Below, one piece after another: positions 18,240 to 26,087 of a stretch of DNA of 64,000 nucleotides. Under the pieces are notes generated by a model, which did not search any database, was not told where the DNA came from, and saw only the letters and a list, made by a program, of their open reading frames with translations. How positions within the stretch are numbered: position 1 is the first letter of the stretch; every line of letters begins with the position of its first letter. The stretch is from Planctomycetales bacterium ZRK34 (GTDB taxonomy: Bacteria; Planctomycetota; Phycisphaerae; Phycisphaerales; Zrk34): assembly GCA_014873095.1 (NCBI GenBank), contig CP050848.1, positions 806,001 to 870,000 of the forward strand. Reading direction: 5' to 3'. The translations under genes and the position numbers were made by a program.

Positions 18240-18524
18240 TTACCCCTTGACGGAATCAACCCACCGCGTAATCGACCGCAGGGCCGCCGGTCGCAGGCGA
18301 TAGAGACGGCGCTGTCCAACGACGCGTTGACTCACCAGGCCGGTTTCCCGAAGCACCGCGAGATGCGCCGACAACGTCGGCAACGCCACTTGCGCCGCCG
18401 TCAACATCTGCGTCACGGATAACTCCCCCTCGCCCAACAGATGAAGCACCTTCCGCCGCAATGGATGCGCCACTCCACGAAACACATCCGCCCGATCCGC
18501 TTCGCTTAATAAAGGTCTGGTCAT
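18240..18524 (-). CDS. ArsR-family winged-helix repressor, copy 1
   Basis: This is a 94-aa ArsR/SmtB-like regulator: H-P-L-R-R-K-V-L-H-L-L, then the recognition helix region L-P-T-L-S-A-H-L-A-V-L-R-E-T-G-L-V. No CxC metal motif is seen. It is a clear paralog of the 94-aa regulator at 36606-36890 (shared M-T-R-P start, R-A-D-x-F-R-G and H-L-A-V-L-R-E-T-G-L-V). A consensus promoter lies immediately upstream with its -10 inside a palindromic operator, so it is almost surely autoregulated and probably leaderless. The regulated target is unknown; nothing else follows on this strand before the CPBP gene. Confidence 0.92.
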   Translation of the reverse strand: MTRPLLSEADRADVFRGVAHPLRRKVLHLLGEGELSVTQMLTAAQVALPTLSAHLAVLRETGLVSQRVVGQRRLYRLRPAALRSITRWVDSVKG

Positions 18525-18530
18525 AAGATT

Positions 18531-18590
18531 GTATTTAGCCTAAATACTTATCTGTGTCAATGAAACATATTATGTATTTAGGCTAAATAC
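18531..18590 (-). promoter_or_regulatory. ArsR1 promoter with two palindromic operators
   Basis: Two 17-bp odd palindromes, GTATTTAGCCTAAATAC (18531-18547) and GTATTTAGGCTAAATAC (18574-18590), are each followed by TTATCT and lie 43 bp apart, about four helical turns. On the minus strand a consensus TTGACA (18560-18555) and TAAATA (18537-18532) are spaced 17 bp apart. The -10 lies inside the first operator and the predicted start is at or next to the A of the ATG at 18524. Confidence 0.88.
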
Positions 18591-18596
18591 TTATCT

Positions 18597-18983
18597 TTTG
18601 GTGGCAACACAGAGACATCCGTTTTGGCGGATTGGGCAATGAGGCCAACCGCGAAATGATCGAGTGCTGATCTGCAACAGGCTTCGTCGCGGCGCGTCGG
18701 CCGGGTCATGGCCCTATGTCCCGGCCCCCCGTTCCTAGTTCCCTGTCCCGGTCTCCTGTTTCCTGTGTGGTACGGAGTGTTTCGCCTCACAAGCCCCATG
18801 GGGCTGGATTTACGCAACTGATTTGGCGGCTGCGGGCGGGTTGAATGATCTGCCAAAACGTTGTCTTGACCTATTTGATCCTCGCTCTCAACCACAGGCC
18901 AGCAGACTGGTCGGCCCACTTGGCCGCATGTACAACTTCGGGTAGGCTGATGCACTTTCCCCCGCAAGCAAGGAGCCCGGCAC
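18597..18983. other. Gap before fabI with no supported gene
   Basis: About 390 bp between the ArsR1 operators and the fabI start hold no convincing ORF, hairpin or repeat. An AAGGAG ribosome site for fabI lies at the right end (~18969-18974). The middle has pyrimidine-rich low-complexity sequence near 18718-18765. Confidence 0.5.
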
Positions 18984-19769
18984 ATGGGTTTAATGGACGG
19001 CAAAAAGGGTATCGTTTTCGGCATTGCCAATGAGCGCAGCTATGCGTATTTCATTGCGCAGGCGCTGGTCCGCGAAGGGGCGCAACTCGCTTTCACGTAT
19101 CTGCCGCTGGGCAAGATGGAGCGGCGCGTCGGCAAGGCGGTCGAATCGCTGGGCATCACCGATCCCTGGCTCGAATCCTGCGACGCCGGCAACGATGAAG
19201 ACCTCGACCGCGTGTTCACCAAGCTCGGTGAGGACTTCGGGTCGATCGACTTCGTCGTGCACTCGATCGCGTTTGCCGATCGTGATTACCTGAAGCCGGA
19301 TATGTTCCACAAGACGCCGCGGGCGGCGTTCACGCAGGCGATGGACGTGTCGGCGTACACGCTGGTGGCGATGGCGCAGCGGGCCATGCCGATCATGCCC
19401 AATGGCGGGTCGATGGTGTCGCTGTCCTACTTCGGCGGCGAGAAAGTCGTGCCCGGCTACAACGTGATGGGCGTGGCCAAGGCGTGCCTGGAGCACACGA
19501 CGCGCTACCTGGCGTATGAACTCGGCGACCAGGGCCGCAACATCCGCGTGAACTCGATCTCGGCCGGTCCGTTCAAGACACTCGCCGGAGCGGGCGTCGG
19601 CGGCATGGACGAAATGATCGCCCACCAGGAAAAGAAGGCCGCCCTGAAGCGCGCCAACACCGGCGAAGAGGTCGGCAACGCCGCGGTCTACCTGCTCAGC
19701 GACATGTCGTCGGGCACCACCGGCGAAATCCTCTACGTCGACTGCGGTTTCAATATTGTTGGACTTTGA
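18984..19769 (+). CDS. fabI: Enoyl-ACP reductase (NADH), FabI
   Basis: This SDR-family enzyme of 261 aa catalyses the last reduction in each round of fatty acid elongation. It shows the FabI-type cofactor segment G-I-V-F-G-I-A-N-E-R-S and the H-S-I-A-F-A segment. The catalytic Tyr-x6-Lys is in Y-N-V-M-G-V-A-K, preceded by L-S-Y-F-G-G-E-K. The start is fixed by AAGGAG 9 nt upstream. The next gene begins 21 bp after the stop on the same strand but has very different composition, so it is likely a later arrival that exploits the fabI transcript. Confidence 0.96.
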   Translation: MGLMDGKKGIVFGIANERSYAYFIAQALVREGAQLAFTYLPLGKMERRVGKAVESLGITDPWLESCDAGNDEDLDRVFTKLGEDFGSIDFVVHSIAFADRDYLKPDMFHKTPRAAFTQAMDVSAYTLVAMAQRAMPIMPNGGSMVSLSYFGGEKVVPGYNVMGVAKACLEHTTRYLAYELGDQGRNIRVNSISAGPFKTLAGAGVGGMDEMIAHQEKKAALKRANTGEEVGNAAVYLLSDMSSGTTGEILYVDCGFNIVGL

Positions 19770-19790
19770 TTGCCGCCGGAGATCGGCATC

Positions 19791-21044
19791 ATGCGCAACG
19801 TGCTCGATCAGTATGATCAGCCTGAAAATCAGCTGACTCATGCCCTAATGAGTACGCTCGCTCAAGATCGCCAACTGGTCGCACCATTCCTTCGCTTTCT
19901 GGGTGTCAAGTCGCATCCATCGGCCGGCCAGATTCAACTGGGACAGCAACAAATCCCAGGCATGCCTACGGAAGACGACGAATCCGAATCGCGGGGCATC
20001 CCGGACGGATGTTTTTTCGACGACAATGGCTGGTGTGTCCTTCTCGAAGTGAAGGTTCAGGCCGGAATCAGTGTTGACCAACTTCGCAGGCATACACGAA
20101 CCGCTGAAAGGCATGGTTACGAGAAACCCACAGTAGTACTGATCTCTGTCGACAAGCCAAAGAAGCCGGCGTCAGTAGATTTCATTTACAAAGAATGGCG
20201 AGAGGTTTACACGTGGTTTTCATCGCGTTCCGATCGCCATACATGGGCACGCACATTTGTCGACTATCTGAACGCATACGAGTCACGCATGATCGCCAAA
20301 AATTACGGTATCCGGGGCACATTGACTCAATTTGATGGCCTGAAATTCAATAAGGACGCCCCATATACCTACCGGGAAGGGAAACGCCTGATCCGACTGC
20401 TTGGCGATGCACTTCGGACACACCAAAAACTGATTAAGATCGGCGCTGATTCGCAGAGCAAAGGAAGGACTGCGATCACCGGGCGAGGTCGAGATGCCGT
20501 TTGGGATTTCATATCGTTACGTGCCGCACGACACGCAAAACAATTCACTGATCATCCGCACTTGACTATGGTGATCAACCGTCAGGATGCCCATGCCTCG
20601 ATCACCATTCCGAATGGGATCAAGGGTGGCGTCAAAAGTCGTATGCGATCTCTGGGCCTGGATGGTTTTCGTGATCTTATCGCCAGGATTGAACGTAACA
20701 CACGGCCAATTTTGAAACGGTCACGACACGCAACCCCACGCCTATACGTTTTGCAACGCCATTTTTTGAGCCAGCGTTCACATGGAATAGAGGATGCTCG
20801 GCTCAGTACCGACTTACGCGTGGTTGTGCCATCGACCCATTCCAAAATACGCCAGCAGCCCGAATGGCTAAACGCAATTTATTCACTGCTCACACAAAAA
20901 CGATCCAACATGCAGATGGGCGTCCAGATCACATTCTCATATGACTGCCCTGTCATACAATCTAAAGATGCGGTCGAATTATTCGCAGATACTTTTGTTG
21001 CCATGCATCCACTCTTGGAGTTTGTCCAAAACAATAAAATGTAA
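19791..21044 (+). CDS. PD-(D/E)XK nuclease-like protein, possibly acquired
   Basis: The protein has 417 aa with no recognised full-length family. Near the N-terminus a PD-(D/E)XK pattern is visible: G-I-P-D72-G, then strand L-L-E86-V-K88. A helix with Gln/His follows (V-D-Q-L-R-R-H), as in restriction-like nucleases. The remainder is basic and mixed alpha/beta. GGAG precedes the chosen ATG at 19791. Codon use is AT-richer than fabI, consistent with transfer. Similar proteins often sit in defence or mobile regions, but no partner helicase or methylase is nearby, so a defence role is only a possibility. Confidence 0.65.
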   Translation: MRNVLDQYDQPENQLTHALMSTLAQDRQLVAPFLRFLGVKSHPSAGQIQLGQQQIPGMPTEDDESESRGIPDGCFFDDNGWCVLLEVKVQAGISVDQLRRHTRTAERHGYEKPTVVLISVDKPKKPASVDFIYKEWREVYTWFSSRSDRHTWARTFVDYLNAYESRMIAKNYGIRGTLTQFDGLKFNKDAPYTYREGKRLIRLLGDALRTHQKLIKIGADSQSKGRTAITGRGRDAVWDFISLRAARHAKQFTDHPHLTMVINRQDAHASITIPNGIKGGVKSRMRSLGLDGFRDLIARIERNTRPILKRSRHATPRLYVLQRHFLSQRSHGIEDARLSTDLRVVVPSTHSKIRQQPEWLNAIYSLLTQKRSNMQMGVQITFSYDCPVIQSKDAVELFADTFVAMHPLLEFVQNNKM

Positions 21045-21063
21045 ATCAGCCAAGGACATTGCG

Positions 21064-21762
21064 ATGGCTAGAACGCAACTCGGTATGTTTTTGACATTGA
21101 TCCTGTTTACCTGTGCAATGGCTGACGAGCCGCGATTGCACAACGATCCGATCGACAGCTATCAGAAGATGACGATCGCGGGATGGGAGGTGCTCGTGTC
21201 CGGGCGGTATGCCGGGCATGATGATCTGCGCGATCAGGTGCTCGATGAAGTGCGATGCCAGCTTCATCGCGCCCGGTTGATCCTGCCGGACAAACCGCTG
21301 GAAGCGATGCGCCGGGTGAAGATCTTCGTCGAGTATGACTACCCCCACCGCACGCAGTACCACCCCAACCGCCAGTGGCTCATCGCGCACGGGTACATCC
21401 CCGAAAAAACCGGCACCATCGAAATCGCCAACGCGAAAAACATCCTCTCGTGGCGGAAGACCCCGATCAACAGCCTGCTGCACGAGTTGTTTCACGCCTA
21501 TCACGACCAGGTGCTCGGCTTCGATGAAGCCCGGATCAAAGCGGCCTACGACGTGGCGACAGCATCCGGCAAGTACGACAAAGTCATGCTGCAGAACGGC
21601 GACACGGTCAAACACTACGCCATGACTGACCACAAGGAATTCTTCGCCGAACTCAGCGAGTCGTTCTTCTGGGTTAATGACTTTTACCCGTTTAATCGGG
21701 CTGAACTGCGGCAGTACGATCCGGAGACGTTCAAACTGCTGCGGGATATCTGGGGGCAATAA
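21064..21762 (+). CDS. Exported zinc metallopeptidase-like protein
   Basis: The protein has 232 aa with a signal peptide (1-20). The zinc motif H140-E-L-F-H144 is followed about 50 residues later by K-E-F-F-A-E (192-196), whose Glu could be the third ligand. This resembles the anthrax lethal-factor-like or gluzincin arrangement. The ATG at 21064 follows AAGGACATTGCG; an in-frame extension to 20941 overlaps the upstream gene and is rejected. The final segment N-D-F-Y-P-F and D-P-E-T-F is typical of a group of bacterial proteins annotated only as metallopeptidases. Substrate unknown. Confidence 0.78.
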   Translation: MARTQLGMFLTLILFTCAMADEPRLHNDPIDSYQKMTIAGWEVLVSGRYAGHDDLRDQVLDEVRCQLHRARLILPDKPLEAMRRVKIFVEYDYPHRTQYHPNRQWLIAHGYIPEKTGTIEIANAKNILSWRKTPINSLLHELFHAYHDQVLGFDEARIKAAYDVATASGKYDKVMLQNGDTVKHYAMTDHKEFFAELSESFFWVNDFYPFNRAELRQYDPETFKLLRDIWGQ

Positions 21763-21771
21763 GAGAAGACA

Positions 21772-21849
21772 AACCGCAGAACACGCGGAGTGCGCAGAAG
21801 GTGTAAGTACAATCTTTCCGTCTCAGCGACCTCTGCGTTCTCTGCGGTT
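21772..21849. repeat. Long imperfect inverted repeat, CACAGAG family, copy 2
   Basis: The left arm (21772-21801) begins AACCGCAGAACACGCGGAG; the right arm (21830-21849) is CCTCTGCGTTCTCTGCGGTT. The right end runs into the stop codon of rluD (21848-21850). It lies between the convergent metallopeptidase and rluD genes. Confidence 0.8.
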
Positions 21850-23056
21850 AATCAGTTGGCATGATCTTGTCGAGGTCGACGGCGGCCCCCGGCGGGGAGA
21901 GCGGGCCTGACTTGGGGCGCTTTTCGCGGAGGGTGCGGATCAGATGGGCCATGTCGTTGTGCAGCGGCGCGGTGAAGGTGATGCGGCCGCCGCGCACGGG
22001 GTGCTCGATTTCGAGGACGGCGGCGTGCAGGGCGGGGCGACGGATCAGCAGGTCGTCGCGCTCGCCGATCTTCTTCCAGATGCGCTGGCCCTCGTCTTTC
22101 ATGCGGGCGAAGGTCAACATCGGTTGAGCCCCGGCGACGTGCGGAAGCGTTTCGATCTCCGGGGTACCCAGCGGCTCGCCGCCGTAGATGATGTCGCTGA
22201 CGATCGGGTGGCCCAGGTAGGTCAGGTGCACACGGATCTGGTGCGTGCGGCCGGTCTTCAGCTCCAATTCGACCAGTGAATACCCATCGAAAACCTCGCG
22301 CACCCGGTAGATCGTCACCGAGTCGCGGCCGGTGTTGTCGTGGCGGACCGCGTAGGCTTCGTTCACGGTCGGGTGTTTACCGATGGGCTGATCGATGACA
22401 TCCGAATGCGGCCTCATCTCGCCGTGCACGATCGCCAGGTAGTACTTCTGCGTGGTGCGCAGCTCGAACTGTTTATTCAACCGCCAGTGGGCCTCATCGG
22501 TTTTGGCCATGATGATCGCGCCGGTGGTGTCCTTGTCCAGCCGATGCACGATGCCGGGGCGAAACTCGTCGACGCCGACGCTGGACAAAGCCTCCAGCCC
22601 GTTGGCGCTGATGTGGCGGAAGTGCCAGGCCAGCGCGTTGACCAGCGTGCCGTGCAGATTTGACCGGGCGGGATGGACGATCAGGTCGGCCTGCTTGTTG
22701 ACGACGATGATGTGCTCGTCTTCGTAAAGCACATCGATGGGGATGTCCTCCGCGGGAATCTGCTTGATGGCCGGCGGCGGGACGATGATGTCGACGATGT
22801 CGCCCTGCTTGACGATCGTCGAGCTTTTGGGAATGTCGCGGTTGACGGTGACGGCGCCTTCGTTGATCAGCTTCTGCAGACGCGAGCGAGAAAGACCCGG
22901 CAGGCGGGAACGCAGGTAACGATCCAGCCGCCGCTTGATATCACGCTGCAGGCGAAAGCGGCGGTGCTGGGCGCCGTCGGATTCCTCCAGCGCGTCGAAC
23001 TCATCGCCGGCATCCGGATCATCAGGGGAGATATTTCGTGTTGGATCGTCGGCCAT
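21848..23056 (-). CDS. rluD: RluA-family 23S rRNA pseudouridine synthase with S4 domain
   Basis: The protein has 402 aa. Residues ~38-95 form an S4 RNA-binding domain, and the catalytic domain has HRLDKDTTG (171-179) with the nucleophilic Asp at 174. A basic signature K-T-G-R-T-H-Q-I-R-V-H follows. The RluD type modifies helix 69 of 23S rRNA; RluC-like specificity cannot be excluded. It is the last of four same-strand genes (MnmE-like GTPase, lipoprotein, YfgM-like, this one) with gaps of 37-72 bp. The N-terminal ~35 residues are acidic and unusual. A repeat overlaps its stop codon. Confidence 0.92.
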   Translation of the reverse strand: MADDPTRNISPDDPDAGDEFDALEESDGAQHRRFRLQRDIKRRLDRYLRSRLPGLSRSRLQKLINEGAVTVNRDIPKSSTIVKQGDIVDIIVPPPAIKQIPAEDIPIDVLYEDEHIIVVNKQADLIVHPARSNLHGTLVNALAWHFRHISANGLEALSSVGVDEFRPGIVHRLDKDTTGAIIMAKTDEAHWRLNKQFELRTTQKYYLAIVHGEMRPHSDVIDQPIGKHPTVNEAYAVRHDNTGRDSVTIYRVREVFDGYSLVELELKTGRTHQIRVHLTYLGHPIVSDIIYGGEPLGTPEIETLPHVAGAQPMLTFARMKDEGQRIWKKIGERDDLLIRRPALHAAVLEIEHPVRGGRITFTAPLHNDMAHLIRTLREKRPKSGPLSPPGAAVDLDKIMPTD

Positions 23057-23128
23057 GGTGAACCGTTTAGCCGCGAGCCGCAGGCGAGCGCGTCGGTAGC
23101 GTGATCGTTAAACAGGCGGCGTTGAACG

Positions 23129-23890
23129 TCAGTTGGACGGCGCGGGTTTTTCGCCGGGAATTTCAGGGGCGGCGGGCACGGCAGGCGCCGCGGGGATGAT
23201 GTTGGTCAGATCCGGCGAGAGGTTGATGGAGCCTTCGGTGGCGGGATCCGGCGCGCTGATGGCGGGCGCGGCCGGCGGCTCGGGGAAGCTCACGGGCCGA
23301 CGAATTTCGGCGAGGTCGCCTTCGAGGCGCTTGGCCTTGGCGACGAGGGTCGGCCAGTCGCTGCCGGCCTCTTCCTGCACCTTCTGATACTGATCGCGGG
23401 CGGCGTCGAATTCACCGAGGGACTCTTTGACCGAGGCCAGACCGAAACGGGCGTTGAGCACCTGCAGCTTCGTGGCGCCGGAATTGGTGACGCGTTCGTA
23501 GAGCGTCGCGGCCTGGTTAAGCATGTTGGTGCGCTCTTCACCGGCCGGGGCGTCGTCGCTGTTGGGCGTGGGGATGACGCCGATCGCCTGGCGCAGCAGC
23601 ATGTCGGCCGCCTGCAGGCGAGCGATCGAAGCGAACCCGTCGATCGACTCATACTTGCCGGCGACCTCGGTCTTGGCGAAGGGATCGGCGGCGGCGGCGA
23701 GTTCACCGTAGGCCTGGTTGAGAATGCGGTCTTCGCGGCCGGAGTACCAACGCATGAAGAAGATCACGGCAACGATGATGAGGATGCCCATCAGCGTGTT
23801 GGTGCCGTGCTTGGTCCACCACTCCTTGAAGTGTGTGATGAATTCTTCGAGGTCGTTGGTTTGCAGTTCGTGGCGGTGCTGTGAGTCCAT
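23129..23890 (-). CDS. YfgM-like single-pass TPR protein
   Basis: The protein has 253 aa. A cytoplasmic N-terminus (H-F-K-E-W-W-x-K-H-G) precedes one membrane helix (~33-48), followed by TPR-like helices (~55-195) and a Pro/Ala-rich tail. This matches the YfgM/Tol-Pal-system-like TPR family linked to the SecYEG translocon and periplasmic chaperoning. The Pro/Ala tail is atypical. Its operon neighbours are a lipoprotein upstream and rluD downstream. Family placement is good, but the role in this phylum is inferred. Confidence 0.8.
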   Translation of the reverse strand: MDSQHRHELQTNDLEEFITHFKEWWTKHGTNTLMGILIIVAVIFFMRWYSGREDRILNQAYGELAAAADPFAKTEVAGKYESIDGFASIARLQAADMLLRQAIGVIPTPNSDDAPAGEERTNMLNQAATLYERVTNSGATKLQVLNARFGLASVKESLGEFDAARDQYQKVQEEAGSDWPTLVAKAKRLEGDLAEIRRPVSFPEPPAAPAISAPDPATEGSINLSPDLTNIIPAAPAVPAAPEIPGEKPAPSN

Positions 23891-23928
23891 GAGGTCGATT
23901 CGCTGTTAGAAGGAAACGTCGGCGGTGA

Positions 23929-24408
23929 TCACCGGGCGGGTTCGCCGCGGCCGACGGTCTGAAGGTTGATGTTGACGGTCGAGGTCGGGCCGAAAATGTT
24001 GTTGGACCCGGCGATGGAGACATCGCAGAATTCGGTCGGCCGCTCGTAGCGGAGATGGATCACGCCGCGAACCATCTGCGACCCGCGGAAGGTCCATCCC
24101 TTGGTGGGCATCTGCTTGCGGTAGAACTGGGTCACGTCGATCTTGTCGGCGTCGCCCTTGTAGGTGTGATCGATGAAGCGCGAGTCGGCCGAGCTGTAGC
24201 TGCGCGAGACCGATTCCTGCAGCTTGAACCCGGCGGGCACGGGCACATCATGCACCGGCGGCCGGGCCGACGGCAACAGCCCCACGATGGCGGCGGGCGC
24301 GCCGGGGTCGTTGGGGTTGACGGCGATGCGATTGGAATCCTCGCAGGCGGTCAGCACCAGCGACATCGCCACCAGCAGGCTACAAGTTGTGATCAGCCTC
24401 GTACGCAT
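23929..24408 (-). CDS. Exported lipoprotein of unknown function
   Basis: The protein has 159 aa, starting at the ATG at 24408, after which a classical lipoprotein leader (LVLTAC lipobox, Cys near 22) appears. The longer frame to 24540 overlaps the MnmE-like gene and is rejected. The mature part carries Y-S-S-A-D-S-R-F-I-D-H-T-Y-K-G and F-Y-R-K-Q-M-P-T-K-G-W, a pattern seen in small planctomycete proteins that may share a fold with DUF4810/YbaY-like stress lipoproteins; no motif is diagnostic. It lies 37 bp after the MnmE-like gene and 38 bp before the YfgM-like gene. Confidence 0.75.
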   Translation of the reverse strand: MRTRLITTCSLLVAMSLVLTACEDSNRIAVNPNDPGAPAAIVGLLPSARPPVHDVPVPAGFKLQESVSRSYSSADSRFIDHTYKGDADKIDVTQFYRKQMPTKGWTFRGSQMVRGVIHLRYERPTEFCDVSIAGSNNIFGPTSTVNINLQTVGRGEPAR

Positions 24409-24445
24409 GGACTTGTAGTTTAAGCATCCCGCAGGCGGCGGGCAA

Positions 24446-25738
24446 TCATGCCCCCAGATATGCCCCCAGGGCTTGCCGATCGGCGGACCCGGCCAGGCAA
24501 CGCAAACGCTCGCAGAAGGCCCACGGCCCGGTGTCGGCATCAGTATCGGACGTCAGGCCGAGTCGATCGGCGATGGCGGCCGACAGCGCCTCAAGCCCCT
24601 GGCCGGTCAGGGCAGAGATATGGATGTCTGGACTCCCTCTCCCTCCGGGAGAGGGTTGGGGTGAGGGTGCTTCGGCAGAATGCCGCCGTCGCGCTTCAAC
24701 ATGACTGCGATTTGAAGACGCCCTGACCCGGCCCGCCGGGCCGACCTCTCCCGGTGGGAGAGGTACAAGCAGGTCAGCCTTGTTCATCACGAACAGGTCA
24801 GGCTGACGCGGACAGGCGGCGGAATCGGCAAAACCCGACGCCGGGTCGGCCACGGCAATCAGCACATCGGCTGATTCGATCACGCGACCGGCCAGTTCGA
24901 TGGCCCGCTGCTCGATGGGGTCATCGGACTGGCGCAGACCGGGCGTGTCGAACCAGCGGACGGCCAGCTCGCCGATCGGCGTCGGCAGTTCCGCCAGGCC
25001 GGCGACCCAGTCACGCGTGGTGCCGGGAAGATCGGCCGTCAGACTCATCGCCCGACCGGTCACCAGGTTGCTCAACGTCGACTTGCCGACATTCGCCGGG
25101 CCGACGAGAACGACCGCCGGCGGCGTGATCAGATGATCACGGGGATCGACTGCCCCTCTCCCCTCCAGGGGAGAGGCTGGGTGAGGGGTGAAGCCCGGTA
25201 CATGGTCATGTCGTCTCGCGTGATTCGGGGGTTGAACGTTTTGCCCCTCACCCCGGCCCTCACCCTGAAAGGGAGAGGGCGCTTTTGCAAACCAGTCGAG
25301 CCAGCGGCGGGGTTGATCCAGCAGCCGATCAATGGCGGCGGGACTGGCGGCCTTAGCCAGCGCATCGAGCATATCGGCTTCGAGATCGCTGCCCGCTTCA
25401 GGATAGACCTCGCGCGGATCGGGTGCCGTCACCGGCTCAGCGCCGAGTTCGATCAGCCGCTGGGTCAGGCGCTGCATCACCCGCGGCCCGCCATGCGGAA
25501 AAAGCTGCGCCCAGTCGTCACGCAGCATCACGGCCAGACCCTGGTCGATCTCACCAAAGTCGACCAGTCGCGCACCGGTGAAGTCCGCGGCGCCGGTCAA
25601 CTCGCGCAGCAAGGTTACGACGGACACCCCGTGCAGTTGGATGATGCCGATCGCACCGGGAGCCGGCGCGGTGACGATGCTGAAGCGCACCTTCGGCGAC
25701 GCTTGCGACCGACGGGTTGTAACACGCTTCGGGTTCAT
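24446..25738 (-). CDS. MnmE-like GTPase carrying two in-frame repeat insertions and lacking the C-terminal Cys motif
   Basis: The protein has 430 aa. The N-terminus (S-I-V-T-A-P-A-P-G-A-I-G-I-I-Q-L-H-G) is MnmE-like. The G domain is complete: GPANVGKS (~212), LPGTTRD, DTPG, NKAD (~318) and SALTG (~373). Two segments, ~153-196 and ~325-369, are translations of palindromic repeat elements (APSPFQGEGRGEG; PSPQPSPGGRG). One lies just before the G domain and the other between the NKAD strand and the SA loop. True MnmE ends in C-x-G-K, which is absent here; the protein ends Y-L-G-A. It may be a diverged MnmE that no longer modifies tRNA U34, or a dedicated GTPase. Confidence 0.85.
   Translation of the reverse strand: MNPKRVTTRRSQASPKVRFSIVTAPAPGAIGIIQLHGVSVVTLLRELTGAADFTGARLVDFGEIDQGLAVMLRDDWAQLFPHGGPRVMQRLTQRLIELGAEPVTAPDPREVYPEAGSDLEADMLDALAKAASPAAIDRLLDQPRRWLDWFAKAPSPFQGEGRGEGQNVQPPNHARRHDHVPGFTPHPASPLEGRGAVDPRDHLITPPAVVLVGPANVGKSTLSNLVTGRAMSLTADLPGTTRDWVAGLAELPTPIGELAVRWFDTPGLRQSDDPIEQRAIELAGRVIESADVLIAVADPASGFADSAACPRQPDLFVMNKADLLVPLPPGEVGPAGRVRASSNRSHVEARRRHSAEAPSPQPSPGGRGSPDIHISALTGQGLEALSAAIADRLGLTSDTDADTGPWAFCERLRCLAGSADRQALGAYLGA
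24632..24763. repeat. CTCTCCC/GGGAGAGG repeat element inside the MnmE-like gene, copy 1
   Basis: The left part contains CCCTCTCCCTCCGGGAGAGG followed by TTGGGGTGAGGG, and the right part ends CCTCTCCCGGTGGGAGAGG (24745-24763). The two ends face each other in inverted orientation. The element keeps the host frame open on the minus strand, encoding about 44 Pro/Gly/Arg/Ser-rich residues. Confidence 0.85.
25152..25281. repeat. CTCTCCC/GGGAGAGG repeat element inside the MnmE-like gene, copy 2
   Basis: The left part (25152-25188) reads GCCCCTCTCCCCTCCAGGGG and on to GGGTGAGGGG; the right part (25243-25281) reads GCCCCTCACCCC and ends AAAGGGAGAGGGCGC. The same family as 24632-24763 but a different length and internal sequence. 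The frame through it stays open on the minus strand. Confidence 0.85.
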
Positions 25739-25782
25739 TCAGGTCGAAGAATTACACCGATCGCCCCGCTGCTGCAAGTCGA

Positions 25783-25812
25783 AATTCTAATGTTATTAAG
25801 AACGTTAGAATT
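25783..25812. repeat. 30-bp AT-rich palindrome, copy 2 (TTAA-centred)
   Basis: AATTCTAATGTT and AACGTTAGAATT flank ATTAAG. The arms are identical in orientation to copy 1 (4902-4931), while the 6-bp centre is its reverse complement. It lies 44 bp upstream of the MnmE-like start codon. Confidence 0.85.
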
Positions 25813-25842
25813 TTGGTCGGGACGCGTAATACCGCATTGCCG

Positions 25843-25976
25843 AAAAACTCGGGTCTTTGTTTGAGGCTGGATGCAGCACTGTGGCACAGCCGCCCTCGGC
25901 TGTGCTGAAGTCATCGCCCGCACAGCCGAGGGCGGCTGTGCCACATCCTGACGCCCGAGTCTTTCCTGTGTTTGGA
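25843..25976. repeat. GTGGCACAGCC nested palindromic element, copy 1
   Basis: The core is a perfect 24-bp inverted repeat (25881-25904 and 25921-25944) around 16 nt. Outer flanks are also inverted: ACTCGGG near 25847 and CCCGAGT at 25954-25960. The flanks align with those of a second copy at 57155-57306 in the opposite orientation, so the mobile unit is about 135-150 bp, not just the core. Confidence 0.9.
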
Positions 25977-26087
25977 ATAATTGGCGTTGGAACATGAGTC
26001 GGGGCAAAGACAGGGACGGGGACAGAGGGACCGGGGGCGCGAGCGGATACGGACACGGGCACGGTCACGAAGCTCGGCGCGGGTGGC

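Noticed and set aside
20941-21063. N-terminal extension of the zinc metallopeptidase
   Set aside because: It overlaps the upstream gene and would hide a normal signal peptide that begins at 21064.
24446-25738. Frameshifted pseudogene reading of the MnmE-like gene
   Set aside because: The frame is continuous through both repeat elements and all GTPase motifs are intact.
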